Source of the DNA: DASTFY01 sp963769115
Lineage (GTDB): Bacteria; Actinomycetota; Acidimicrobiia; Acidimicrobiales; Ilumatobacteraceae
Length of the DNA: 64,000 nucleotides
Direction of reading: 5' to 3'
Assembly (NCBI GenBank): GCA_963769115.1
Contig: CAVYKN010000006.1
Span: 62,001-126,000, forward strand
Under the pieces are notes generated by a model that ran no database searches, was not told where the DNA came from, and saw only the letters and a program-made list of their open reading frames with translations. The translations under genes and the position numbers were made by a program. Below are positions 56,515 to 64,000 of this stretch, piece by piece (positions within the stretch are counted from its first letter, which is position 1; each line of letters starts with the position of its first letter).

Positions 56515-57312
56515 TCAGGAGGCGAGCTCGTAGACGACGGTCACGGCCAGGTTGAGCTCCTGCTGGCCGGGCTCGAGCGGCACGCTGCCCCCGGCGGCGT
56601 CGGCCGCCGCGGCCTCGGCCCGGAACACCGGGATGTCGGGCACGCTGCCCTCGACGATCGACACGATGTCACCGAGGGACAGCCCGCTGGCTGTGGCCAG
56701 CTGCTCGGCCTGCGTCTTGGCGTTGGCCAGCGCGTCCTCCCGCGCCGCCTCGCGCAGGGTGCCGGTGTCGTCGATGGTGAACGACACGCCCTCGAGCACG
56801 ATCTCGTCGCCGACCACGCCCGCCGTGGCGTCGATGATCGTGCCGGCGTTCTCGATGTCGCGGATCTTCACGCTGACGGTGTTGCCCGCCTCGTAGCCCG
56901 TGATCTGGCGGCCGTCGTTGCCGTACTGCGGGTAGACGAACACGTTCGTCGTCGTGATGTCCTCCTTCTCCACCCCGCCGAAGTCGAGGGCGGCGAGGAG
57001 ATCGGTCGCCTTCTGGTTGGCCAGGTCGAGCGCCTCGTTGGCGGACTCGGCCCGCGTGCGCACGCCGAGCTGCACGATGGCGGTGTCAGGGGTGCCCGAC
57101 GCCGTTCCGTCCGCGGTGACCGTCACCGTGCGGAGGGTGTCGGAGCTGCCCGTCGCTCCGCCGCCACCGCCGCCGGCCCCTCCATCCACGGTCGTGGTCG
57201 TCTCCTGGGCGTCGGCCGGCTGCGGGCCGTCGTCGATGGCAGCCACCACACCGACCGCCACCACACCGGCCACCACCGCGGCGCCGACCGCCCATACCCA
57301 TCGTGCTTGCAT
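56515..57312 (-). CDS. SIMPL domain (DUF541) protein, membrane-anchored or secreted
   Basis: 265 residues. An N-terminal hydrophobic segment (about 5-26) anchors or exports it, followed by a Thr/Gly linker and a DUF541 domain: VTVTADGTASGTPDTAIVQL, ALDLANQKATDLLAAL, VVGDEIVLEGVSFTIDDTG, ALANAKTQAEQLATASG, LAVTVVYEL. ATG start; divergent from the DNA ligase gene over 75 bp. Shares domain order and about the same repeats with the next gene. Confidence 0.87.
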   Translation of the reverse strand: MQARWVWAVGAAVVAGVVAVGVVAAIDDGPQPADAQETTTTVDGGAGGGGGGATGSSDTLRTVTVTADGTASGTPDTAIVQLGVRTRAESANEALDLANQKATDLLAALDFGGVEKEDITTTNVFVYPQYGNDGRQITGYEAGNTVSVKIRDIENAGTIIDATAGVVGDEIVLEGVSFTIDDTGTLREAAREDALANAKTQAEQLATASGLSLGDIVSIVEGSVPDIPVFRAEAAAADAAGGSVPLEPGQQELNLAVTVVYELAS

Positions 57313-57387
57313 CTGCGTCCCTCCTGGATCGTCGCTCGTTGGACGGCGGGCGGGCCCGGTCGGTTCCCGGGCTGGCAGGCTGGTGCC

Positions 57388-58464
57388 GTGCCCCTTCCCC
57401 TCCAGCCACCGCTGCGGCCCATGCTGGCCAAGCTCACCAACGATCTGCCAGAGGGCGACGGCTGGTTGTACGAGCCCAAGTGGGACGGGTTCCGGTGCGT
57501 GGTCTTCCGCGACGGCGACGACGTCGAGCTCGGGAGCCGCAACGAGCGTCCGCTCACCCGCTACTTCCCGGAGCTCCTGGACCCGTTGCGGGAGCAGCTG
57601 CCCGAGCGCTGCGTGCTGGACGGCGAGATCGTCATCCCTTCGGCGGACGACGACGGCCTCGACTTCGACGCGCTGCTCCAGCGCATCCACCCGGCCGAGT
57701 CGCGCGTACGGCGCCTGGCGGCCGAGACGCCGGCCGTGATCGTCTTCTTCGACGCGCTGGCCGTCGGCGACCGCGTCCTGACCGAGGAGCCGCTGTCGGA
57801 GCGCCGTGAGGTGCTGCAGTCGGCGCTCCCGGACCCGTCGCCACCGCTCTACCTCACACCGGCGTCGGACGACCCCGAGGTGGCGCGGGGCTGGTTCCAC
57901 CGCTTCGAGGGCGCGGGGTTGGACGGCATCGTGGCCAAGCGGCTCGACGGGCCGTACACGCCCGACAAGCGCACCATGATCAAGGTGAAGCACGCGCGCA
58001 CCGCCGACTGCGCGGTGGCCGGTTACCGCATCCACAAGGACGGCAATGGCGTCGGCTCATTGCTCCTCGGCCTCTATGACGACGAGGGCACGCTGCACCA
58101 CGTGGGCGTGGCGGCGGGCTTCACCGTGAAGCGGCGGCCCGAGCTGCTGGCCGAGCTGCAGCCGTTGACCGAGAACGCGCTCGAGGGCCATCCGTGGCAG
58201 CGGTGGGCCGAGGTCGTGGCCCACGAGGAGGGCCGCATGCCGGGCGGGCAGAGCCGGTGGAACGCCGGCAAGGACCTGTCGTGGGTGCCGATCCGGGTGG
58301 AGCGGGTGGCGGAGGTGACCTTCGGGCAGCTGCAGAGCGGGCGGTTCCGCCACGGCGTGAAGCTCGTCCGGTGGCGTCCCGACCGGACGCCGGAGAGCTG
58401 CACCTACGACCAGCTGGACGTCGCCGATCCGGTCCGCTTCGACGAGCTCTTCGCGCCGTCCTGA
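57388..58464 (+). CDS. ATP-dependent DNA ligase (LigC-like)
   Basis: 358 residues from GTG 57388. Nucleotidyltransferase motif I EPKWDGFR with the lysine that is adenylated, motif III VLDGEIVI, IV GLDGIVAKRLDG, V MIKVKH, followed by an OB-fold to residue 358. No polymerase or nuclease domain, so it resembles the stand-alone ligases (LigC type) of actinobacteria, thought to serve in DNA repair beside the main NAD-dependent ligase. No Ku gene is nearby. Confidence 0.92.
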   Translation: MPLPLQPPLRPMLAKLTNDLPEGDGWLYEPKWDGFRCVVFRDGDDVELGSRNERPLTRYFPELLDPLREQLPERCVLDGEIVIPSADDDGLDFDALLQRIHPAESRVRRLAAETPAVIVFFDALAVGDRVLTEEPLSERREVLQSALPDPSPPLYLTPASDDPEVARGWFHRFEGAGLDGIVAKRLDGPYTPDKRTMIKVKHARTADCAVAGYRIHKDGNGVGSLLLGLYDDEGTLHHVGVAAGFTVKRRPELLAELQPLTENALEGHPWQRWAEVVAHEEGRMPGGQSRWNAGKDLSWVPIRVERVAEVTFGQLQSGRFRHGVKLVRWRPDRTPESCTYDQLDVADPVRFDELFAPS

Positions 58465-58485
58465 GCGCGTGGCGAGTCGCCTCCG

Positions 58486-59521
58486 CTACGAGATGAAGCC
58501 GGCGTAGAAGTAGAGGATCAGCGCGCCGTCGCGAACCTCGAGGGCGATCAGGTCGACCGCACCGGTGCCCGAGCGGGGGAGCGGGTGGAGGACGTTGGCG
58601 TCGTCGCGCGTCGCCACGGACTGGAACAGGATCGACGGCGCGTCGCCATGGCTGAAGTACAGCTGTCCGAGGTCGTCCGGCGCCGAAGTGAACCCGCCCC
58701 GCGGATTGGCGCGCAGGTCGGCGACGACCGTCTCGGGAAGCGTGCCGGCGGAGACAGGTCCCCCGATCAGCTCGTCGTAGCTGGCGGCCAGGGCCGAGAG
58801 CAGCTCGGCCAGCGCCGTTCCGTCGCTGCGACGGTGCACGCCGTTCGCGCTCGTCGGGTCGACGCCGGTCAGCTCGACGGCGACCGACGGGTCGAGCGCC
58901 ACGTCGAGAGGCGCGCTCATCGTCGGACAGGCCGACCTCGTCGGCGCCGTATGTGCCGTCGGCGTACGGGGAGCACTCGTCCACGCCGTCCGCGCAGGGC
59001 ACCAGGCGCCGGACGCTGATGCCGAGACGGGCGGGATCGGCCACCGACCACTCGGACACGTTGGCCCAGTAGAAGCCGTCGGCCAGCGGCTGGCCGGCCG
59101 GCGTGAACTCGGGCGACGCCGGCCCCGTGGCGTTGGCCCCGCAGCAGTTCACCACGCCGAACCCGGGCAGCGGAGCAGAGGACCAGGTCTCGGCCGCCGG
59201 GGGCGGGCTGGAGATCGTGGTGGGTGTCGTGCTGGGCGTTGTGTTGGGCGTCGTGGTCTCGACGTCCGGAGCCTCCGTCGTGCCGGTCGAGACGACCGGG
59301 TCGTCGCTCGGGCGGTTCAGCACCACCACCCCGACCACCGCAGCAGCCGCAGCGGCGACCGCGACTGCGGCGAGCGTGACCATCCGGCGCCGGCGGTGTG
59401 GATGCTGATCGATCTGGATGACGCTCAGCCCCTCGAGGGCGCCCTCGGTGGCCTCGGGCGTCGGTGCGGTGGCGCGCAGCCGGGCCCCGGCGTCGCGGAG
59501 CTGCTGGTCGAGATCGTTCAT
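58486..59521 (-). CDS. Membrane protein partner of the ECF sigma factor (frameshift near 58915)
   Basis: About 345 residues after repair: cytoplasmic segment of about 45 residues, one helix (about 48-68), a Thr/Pro-rich linker, then an extracellular domain. The frame shifts near 58915 and continues as APLDVALDPSVAVELTGV to the stop. The domain is not recognised with confidence. The gene overlaps the ECF sigma gene by 4 bp (ATGA), so it is probably the sigma factor's regulator, but no zinc anti-sigma motif is visible. Mature domain may sense an external signal. Confidence 0.72.
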
Positions 59522-60048
59522 GACGTCGCCTCCTCATCTGGGTCGCCGAGCGCCCGCGCCAGTGCGGCCCGGGCGCGCGAGAGGTGGGTCTTCACGCTGC
59601 CCTCCGAGCACTCCAGGATCTCGGCCACCTCGGCCACCGACCGGTCCTCGACGTAGTACAGGACGACCGCGAACCGCTGTTGCTCGGGCAGGCCGCGGAC
59701 CAGTTCCCACAGCCGCTCGTCGCCCGCGGTCGGGGCATCGACCAGCTCGGGTCCCGTCCCGACGCGCCGGAGCGCCACGACCTCCCGACCTCGGCGGCGG
59801 CGGACGTTCGAGGCGCGGTTCAGCGCCACCCGCCGCACCCAAGCGCCCGGGCGCTCGTAGCGGCTGACGGTCGGCCAGGCCTGTTGGGCAGCGGCCAGCG
59901 CCTCCTGGGCCACGTCCTCTGCTCGGCCCCGGTCGCCGAGCAGAGCGTGGACCATCGGCACCAGCTGCGGGTACTCACTGCGAAAGAAGTCGTCGAAGTG
60001 CACCGGGACCGCCGACTCCCTCGTGATGGCCGATGTGCTGTTGCTCAT
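59518..60048 (-). CDS. RNA polymerase sigma factor, ECF/SigE family
   Basis: 176 residues from ATG 60048 (a GTG 12 bases upstream is also possible). Region 2 includes HALLGDRGRAEDVAQEALAAA and WPTVSRYERPGAWVRRVALN. Region 4 includes LPEQQRFAVVLYYVEDRSVA and ILECSEGSVKTHLSRARAAL, the -35 recognition helix. It directs a small regulon, here probably including its own operon with the membrane partner. Confidence 0.93.
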   Translation of the reverse strand: MSNSTSAITRESAVPVHFDDFFRSEYPQLVPMVHALLGDRGRAEDVAQEALAAAQQAWPTVSRYERPGAWVRRVALNRASNVRRRRGREVVALRRVGTGPELVDAPTAGDERLWELVRGLPEQQRFAVVLYYVEDRSVAEVAEILECSEGSVKTHLSRARAALARALGDPDEEATS

Positions 60049-60087
60049 CGACCCCCACACACCGCACCCGCAGGTGCGGTTGACAGC

Positions 60088-60492
60088 TCAGGCGTCGGTG
60101 CGCAGCTCGCCGCCGTGCACGATCAGCGCGTAGAGGACGAACACGCAGAGGAGGATGACGATCATCGACCAGATCGGATAGCCGCGCACGGTTCCGAAGT
60201 GGGCGATGGCCTCGAGGCCCACGAGCACGATGGCGACCACACGGGCCCAGGTCTTGCCCTGCAGGATCCCGAAGGCGGCGAAAAGGACCAGCACCCCGAT
60301 GATCAGTGCCGTCCACCCCCAGGTGTTGGCGGTCGACTCCGCGTACTGGCCGAACGCTCCCGCACCCCAGCTGTCGTCGAAGATGGCGATGAGACCGCCG
60401 ATGATGCTGAACACGCCCATCATCACCATGATCACGGCGGCGAAGACGATCCAGCCGACCCACCCGGTGACGTCGCGTTGCATGTTGTCCAT
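60088..60492 (-). CDS. DUF7144-like four-helix membrane protein
   Basis: 134 residues, four helices at about 13-35, 59-78, 82-100 and 108-126. The loop segments SWGAGAFGQYAESTANTW and GKTWARVVAI resemble small actinobacterial membrane proteins of the DUF7144 type. A strong ribosome-binding site GGAGGGG precedes the ATG by eight bases. Single gene upstream of the sigma operon. Function unknown. Confidence 0.72.
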   Translation of the reverse strand: MDNMQRDVTGWVGWIVFAAVIMVMMGVFSIIGGLIAIFDDSWGAGAFGQYAESTANTWGWTALIIGVLVLFAAFGILQGKTWARVVAIVLVGLEAIAHFGTVRGYPIWSMIVILLCVFVLYALIVHGGELRTDA

Positions 60493-60613
60493 TTGTACCC
60501 CTCCGGATTCCGGGCCGGGAGGACCTACCTCTCCGGCACGCGCAGTCTCGCACCGCGCGTGAGGGGTGCTGCGTGATGGTCGGCCCGGTCGGCCGAGCGG
60601 TCAGACCAGGAGC

Positions 60614-60838
60614 TCAGGCAGCAGCGAGGTCGAGCAGCTCGGGCTCGAAGACCCGGAACGAACCCAGCTCGTCGTAGCGGACCACGAAGGGGGTCGAACC
60701 GTCGCACACGTCGAGGATGACTGACTCGTCGCCCGCCAGCAGCACGAGCGCGGTCACGGCGTCGCCGTCGTGCTCGATTTCGATGACGGCGCCATCCCGA
60801 AGGCCGGTCGGCGTGGTGAGGGCGGTTGTGTCGTTCAT
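60614..60838 (-). CDS. Small acidic protein of unknown function
   Basis: 74 residues from ATG 60838, ending LLDLAAA; a longer reading from ATG 60952 would add a Ser/Thr-rich leader of 38 residues. No membrane helix; strands with VTALVLLAGDESVILDVC and FVVRYDELG suggest a small beta-rich fold. No recognised family. The next gene downstream in the same direction is the four-helix membrane protein after a 121-base gap. Confidence 0.6.
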   Translation of the reverse strand: MNDTTALTTPTGLRDGAVIEIEHDGDAVTALVLLAGDESVILDVCDGSTPFVVRYDELGSFRVFEPELLDLAAA

Positions 60839-60960
60839 CTCCGGATCCCTGTGGTGCGCACCCGTGTGGGTGTCGTTCGAACTGTTCAACGATGCAGAGC
60901 CCGTCGGTGTTCCTGCGGATGCTGCGTCAGTGGTCACACCGGTTGCTGTCACATGGAGGA

Positions 60961-60988
60961 GACGTCACCGACCGCCGGTCATGACGTC
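60961..60988. promoter_or_regulatory. Inverted repeat between the small-protein gene and dnaX
   Basis: GACGTCA and TGACGTC arms at the two ends (60961-60967 and 60982-60988) with an inner GACC/GGTC pair form an imperfect dyad of 28 bases. It lies upstream of both divergent genes in a 283-base gap (60839-61121). An operator or a hairpin is possible; no regulator is assigned. Confidence 0.4.
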
Positions 60989-61121
60989 GTTCGGCACCAT
61001 CGGCCCTCCTGGATCACGGGACGGAACACGACGGCCGGACGGAGACCGACCGAGACCGACCTGGGGCCGACCGGCAGCCGGGCCAGCCGGTCCCGACACA
61101 CCCCCTCGGTAGTCTCGGCCC

Positions 61122-62906
61122 ATGGCCCACCAGTCCCTGTACCGCCGCTACCGGCCCCGGCGGTTCGACGAGCTCAAGGGACAGGAGCACGTGGTGCGGG
61201 TGCTGCGCAACGCCGTCCGGGAGGACCGGGTGGGCCACGCCTACCTGTTCAGCGGCCCGCGCGGGACGGGCAAGACGTCGTCGGCCCGCATCCTGGCCAG
61301 GGTGCTCAACTGCGAGCAGCCGGAGGACGGCGAGCCGTGCGGCCGCTGCGCGTCGTGCGTCTCGGTGGACGCCGGCACCAGCTTCGACGTGCACGAGCTC
61401 GACGCGGCCAGCAACAACGGCGTCGACAACATCCGGGAGCTGATCGAGCGGGCGTCGTACACGACCGCCGGGCGGCACAAGGTCTACATCCTGGACGAGG
61501 TGCACATGCTGTCCCGCGCTGCGGAGGCCGCACTCCTCAAGACCCTCGAGGAGCCGCCGCCGCACGTGGTGTTCGTGCTCGCCACCACCGATCCGCAGAA
61601 GGTCAGCCCGACCATCCGCAGCCGCACCCAGCACCTGGAGTTCCACCTGCTGCCGGCGGACGAGTTGGAGGCCCACGTCCGCTGGGTGGCCGCCGACGCC
61701 GGCCTCACCGTCAGCGACGAGGCCATCGAGGTCGTGCTGCACATGGGGGCCGGGTCGGCCCGGGACACCCTCTCGGCGCTGGACCAGGTGGTCGCCGCGG
61801 GCGGCGTGACGCCGGAGCTCGTGCCGCTGGACGAGCTCGTCGAGGGGCTCGTCGAGACCGACCCCGGTCGGGCGGTGGCTGCCCTCGCCGCCGCGCTCCA
61901 CTCGGGTCGGGACGCCCGGAGCCTGGCCGAGGAGCTCATCGCCCACCTGCGCGACGGCTTCCTGCTCCTGGTGGCTCCGGAGCTGGTGCAGCTCCCGGAC
62001 CGCCGGCGGGCGATCGTCGCCGACCAGGCGCAGCGGCTCGGCCTGCCGGCGACCGTGCGGGCCATGGAGGTCCTGGGCGAGGTGCTCGTGGAGCTGCGGC
62101 ACGCCCCTGATCCCCGCGTGCTCTTGGACGTCGCGCTGGTGAAGCTCACCAACGTCGACGCCGACTCGTCGCCGTCCGCCCTCCTCGCCCGCATCGAGAA
62201 GCTGGAGCGGGCGCTGGCGGCGGCGCCTGCTTCGGCCGCTCCTGCCCCGGCCGCGCCATCCGCCCAGCCGCCGGCGGCGGCCGAGGGCGAGGGCACACGC
62301 CGGGCCCGCCTCGGGAGCGCGGTCCGCAGCGCCGCACCCCCGGCCGAGCCCGCAGCGGCACCTGCTCCGGATCCTGCGCCCGCGCCGACTGCCGCGCCGG
62401 AGCCTGCCAGCCCGGCACCAGCGCCACCGCCAGCCGCGGCCACAGCCGTAGCCACGGCCACAGCCACGGGTGGCGACGGCCCCAGCCGGGACGAGCTCAC
62501 CCTCGCCTGGGCCGACGAACTGCTGCCCCGGCTCTCGCGCCAGGCCAAGCCGGTGCTGGCCGCGGCGCGCTGGGTGGACACGGATGCCGGCGTGGCGCTG
62601 GCCGTTCCCAACGAGCCCCATCGCACGCGGTGCGAGCAGCACCGAGCCGAGTTGGAGCGCGCGCTGGCCGCCCACTTCGGCCGGCCGGTGACCGTCGCGT
62701 TCGTGGTGGAGGGCGCCTCGACCGCGGACACGGCCCGGGCCGCGGCCGGCGGCACCCCTGCCCGGTCACGCCGTGAGCCCGATCCCGACCCCGAAGAGGC
62801 CATCGACCCGGCCGAGCTCGTGAACGCCGGGCCGGAGCACGACGTCGCGCCGCTCGAGCGAGTGGCCCAGGCGTTCCCCGGCGCCGAGTTCGTCGACGAG
62901 GGCTGA
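61122..62906 (+). CDS. dnaX: DNA polymerase III subunit gamma/tau
   Basis: Clamp-loader ATPase, 594 residues. Walker A SGPRGTGKTSS, a zinc module with C-x8-C-x2-C-x2-C (NCEQPEDGEPCGRCASC), DEVHML Walker B, and RSRTQHLEF sensor region. The AAA+ core ends near residue 365. An Ala/Pro-rich linker of about 80 residues and a C-terminal domain of about 100 follow. No slippery heptamer for a programmed shift to make gamma is evident. recR starts 5 bases later with no ybaB gene between. Confidence 0.97.
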   Translation: MAHQSLYRRYRPRRFDELKGQEHVVRVLRNAVREDRVGHAYLFSGPRGTGKTSSARILARVLNCEQPEDGEPCGRCASCVSVDAGTSFDVHELDAASNNGVDNIRELIERASYTTAGRHKVYILDEVHMLSRAAEAALLKTLEEPPPHVVFVLATTDPQKVSPTIRSRTQHLEFHLLPADELEAHVRWVAADAGLTVSDEAIEVVLHMGAGSARDTLSALDQVVAAGGVTPELVPLDELVEGLVETDPGRAVAALAAALHSGRDARSLAEELIAHLRDGFLLLVAPELVQLPDRRRAIVADQAQRLGLPATVRAMEVLGEVLVELRHAPDPRVLLDVALVKLTNVDADSSPSALLARIEKLERALAAAPASAAPAPAAPSAQPPAAAEGEGTRRARLGSAVRSAAPPAEPAAAPAPDPAPAPTAAPEPASPAPAPPPAAATAVATATATGGDGPSRDELTLAWADELLPRLSRQAKPVLAAARWVDTDAGVALAVPNEPHRTRCEQHRAELERALAAHFGRPVTVAFVVEGASTADTARAAAGGTPARSRREPDPDPEEAIDPAELVNAGPEHDVAPLERVAQAFPGAEFVDEG

Positions 62907-62910
62907 GCGC

Positions 62911-63520
62911 ATGCCCGCGACGTACGCCCCGCCCGTCCAGGCGCTGATCGACGAGCTCGGCCGGCTCCCGGGGATCGGACCCAAGTCCGCGCAGCGGATC
63001 GCCTTCCACCTCCTCAAGCTCCCCGCCGACGACGCCGCCCGGCTGGCCCGCGCCATCACCGAGGCCAAGGCGCGGCGTCCGGTTCTGCGAGCGCTGCTGG
63101 AACGTGGCCGAAGAGGACGAGTGCGGCATCTGCCGGGACGACCAGCGCGACACCCGTCAGGTGTGCGTCGTCGAGGAGGCGCGCGACATCGTGGCCCTGG
63201 AACGCACCGGCGAGTTCCGCGGTCGGTACCACGTGCTGCTCGGCGCCATCAGCCCCATCGACGGCATCGGTCCCGAGCAGCTCAAGGTGCGGGAGCTGCT
63301 GGTCCGCCTCGAGCCCGAGGGCGTCGAGGAGGTCATCCTCTGCACCAACCCCAACGTCGAGGGCGAGGCGACGGCGCTGTACCTCGCCCGGTTGCTGAAG
63401 CCGCTCGGGGTGCGGGTCACCCGGCTGGCCAGCGGCCTCCCGGTCGGCGGCGACCTGGAGTACGCCGACGAGCTCACCCTCGGCCGTGCCCTCGAGGGCC
63501 GCCGCGATGTCACGACCTGA
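62911..63520 (+). CDS. recR: Recombination protein RecR (one-base frameshift near 63075)
   Basis: Works with RecO/RecF in gap repair. About 202 residues after repair. N-terminal helix-hairpin-helix LPGIGPKSAQRIAFHLL; one extra base in GG at 63074-63075 breaks the frame, and removing it gives KARVRFCERC, the start of the C4 zinc finger (CERC, CGIC). The Toprim part reads IVVALERT-like ERTGEFRGRYHVLLG, SPIDGIGPEQL, TNPNVEGEATALYL and LPVGGDLEYADE. Ends DVTT. Follows dnaX directly. Confidence 0.93.
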
Positions 63521-63556
63521 CCGCCCGCGTCTCGCAGCCCGAGACGACAACACAAA

Positions 63557-63582
63557 GGGCCGGTGCCCGGAGGCACCGGCCC
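63557..63582 (-). terminator. Intrinsic terminator facing the minus strand, downstream of recR and the ncRNA candidate
   Basis: An 11-bp GC stem (63557-63567 with 63572-63582) closed by a four-base loop and followed on the minus strand by TTTGTGTTGT. It also sits 37 bases after the recR stop. The T-tract direction points to a minus-strand transcript, either the thiolase message or a separate small RNA. Confidence 0.8.
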
Positions 63583-63660
63583 TGAGATGCACTGGGGTAC
63601 CGCCCCTCGAGGTGGTAGCGGGCGGACAGGCCACCTTGACGACCGGTACCCCAGACCTTC
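63583..63660 (-). ncRNA. Structured RNA candidate ending at an intrinsic terminator
   Basis: Arms 63592-63602 and 63644-63654 form a perfect 11-bp stem. Inside, 63610-63615 pairs with 63631-63636, with a symmetric 7x7 internal loop and a 15-base apical loop. The terminator follows 9 bases later on the minus strand. Could be a small RNA or a structured 3' end of the thiolase message. It lacks the conserved GGAAGGAAGCAG-like loop of SRP RNA. The flanking stretch 63661-63851 shows no gene. Family unknown. Confidence 0.5.
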
Positions 63661-63851
63661 CAGCATCGGAACCATTCGCAGGCGCCGTTGCCTTGTTTCG
63701 TTTACGTTACAACGGTGTCGAACCGGTGACAAGCACCGAACGGTCTGATCGCAGCAGAAATCACCTGGTCGCCACGCTCCGCGCGTCGAACCTGGTCAGC
63801 TTGCGGTCAAACGGGATCACCTGAGCGGCCCATCGCGGGCATCGTCCCTGG

Positions 63852-64000
63852 TCAGAGCGATCGGACGAGCAGGGCGTCGCCCTGGCCGCCACCGCCGCAG
63901 AGCGCGGCAGCCCCGAGCCCGCCACCTCGCCGCTTGAGCTCGTGGAGGAGGGTCAGGGCCAGGCGGTTGCCGCTCATGCCGATCGGATGACCGAGCGCGA
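63852..64000 (-). CDS. Thiolase (acetyl-CoA acetyltransferase family), C-terminal end
   Basis: Only the last 48 residues are in the window. The motifs GHPIGMSGNR (catalytic His region) and GLGAAALCGGGQGDALL (catalytic Cys in LCGG) are diagnostic of the thiolase C-terminal domain. Reaction: reversible condensation or cleavage of acyl-CoA with acetyl-CoA. The gene starts beyond the right edge. Confidence 0.93.
   Translation of the reverse strand, partial: ALGHPIGMSGNRLALTLLHELKRRGGGLGAAALCGGGGQGDALLVRSL

Noticed and set aside
63583..63660. SRP 4.5S RNA
   Set aside because: The conserved GGAAGGAAGCAG-like internal loop and tetraloop are absent, so only a generic ncRNA call is made.
63700..63745. 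tRNA-like T-loop (GGTTCGACACC on the minus strand)
   Set aside because: The T stem has a mismatch, and no acceptor stem, D arm or anticodon arm can be formed around it.

Overview
The window is a high-GC bacterial chromosome segment. It most resembles an actinobacterium, and my best guess is class Acidimicrobiia. The evidence is mycothiol biosynthesis (mshA) with a DinB/maleylpyruvate-isomerase-like protein, an acyl-CoA carboxylase beta/epsilon pair, a rex-hemACDBL cluster, frequent GTG starts and 1-8 bp gene overlaps. The class-level guess is inference. I see no tRNA, rRNA, CRISPR array or insertion sequence.

Layout: 1-726 is the N-terminal part of an aldehyde dehydrogenase. 759-21530 (minus) is one long respiratory block. 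In transcription order it encodes a small membrane protein, a two-cluster ferredoxin, a split b6-type cytochrome b (two genes), a Rieske protein, a diheme cytochrome c, a further membrane protein, and the complete 14-subunit complex I (nuoA-N). A predicted promoter overlapping a Rex-type operator sits in front of it, and a membrane-anchored monoheme cytochrome c (21876) diverges from the same region. A geranylgeranyl-reductase-like flavoprotein and an AbiEi/DUF559-like protein follow. 25113-31840 (minus) is rex-hemA-hemC-hemD-HAD phosphatase-hemB-hemL, the C5 route to uroporphyrinogen III. The redox regulator and the heme supply for the respiratory complexes are thus encoded a few kb from the complexes.

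31908-43019 holds a membrane protein, an acyl-CoA ligase, a microprotein, a SAM hydroxide adenosyltransferase, a site-2 protease, a ~1,800-residue secreted dehydrogenase/PKD/LamG protein with 1.2-kb internal repeats, and proC. 43210-45658 (minus) is moaD-like, xre, mshA, ybjN. 45701-49135 (plus) is an ABC-2 exporter and msrA. 49142-60838 is mixed metabolism: CoA transferase, esterase lipoprotein, aminotransferase, DinB-like protein, phosphoesterase, acyl-CoA carboxylase, two SIMPL proteins, ATP-dependent DNA ligase, and an ECF sigma factor with its membrane partner. 61122-63520 is dnaX-recR. A structured RNA candidate with a terminator lies between recR and a partial thiolase at the window end.

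About 19 single-base frameshifts interrupt otherwise intact, mostly essential genes. Two near-identical internal repeats show some of the indels directly. I read these as uncorrected sequencing errors, so the broken genes are annotated as full-length CDS with the break stated. The most interesting biology is the b6-type split cytochrome b complex, with a candidate heme c(n) cysteine, a ferredoxin partner and a shared N-terminal peptide motif, under probable Rex control.
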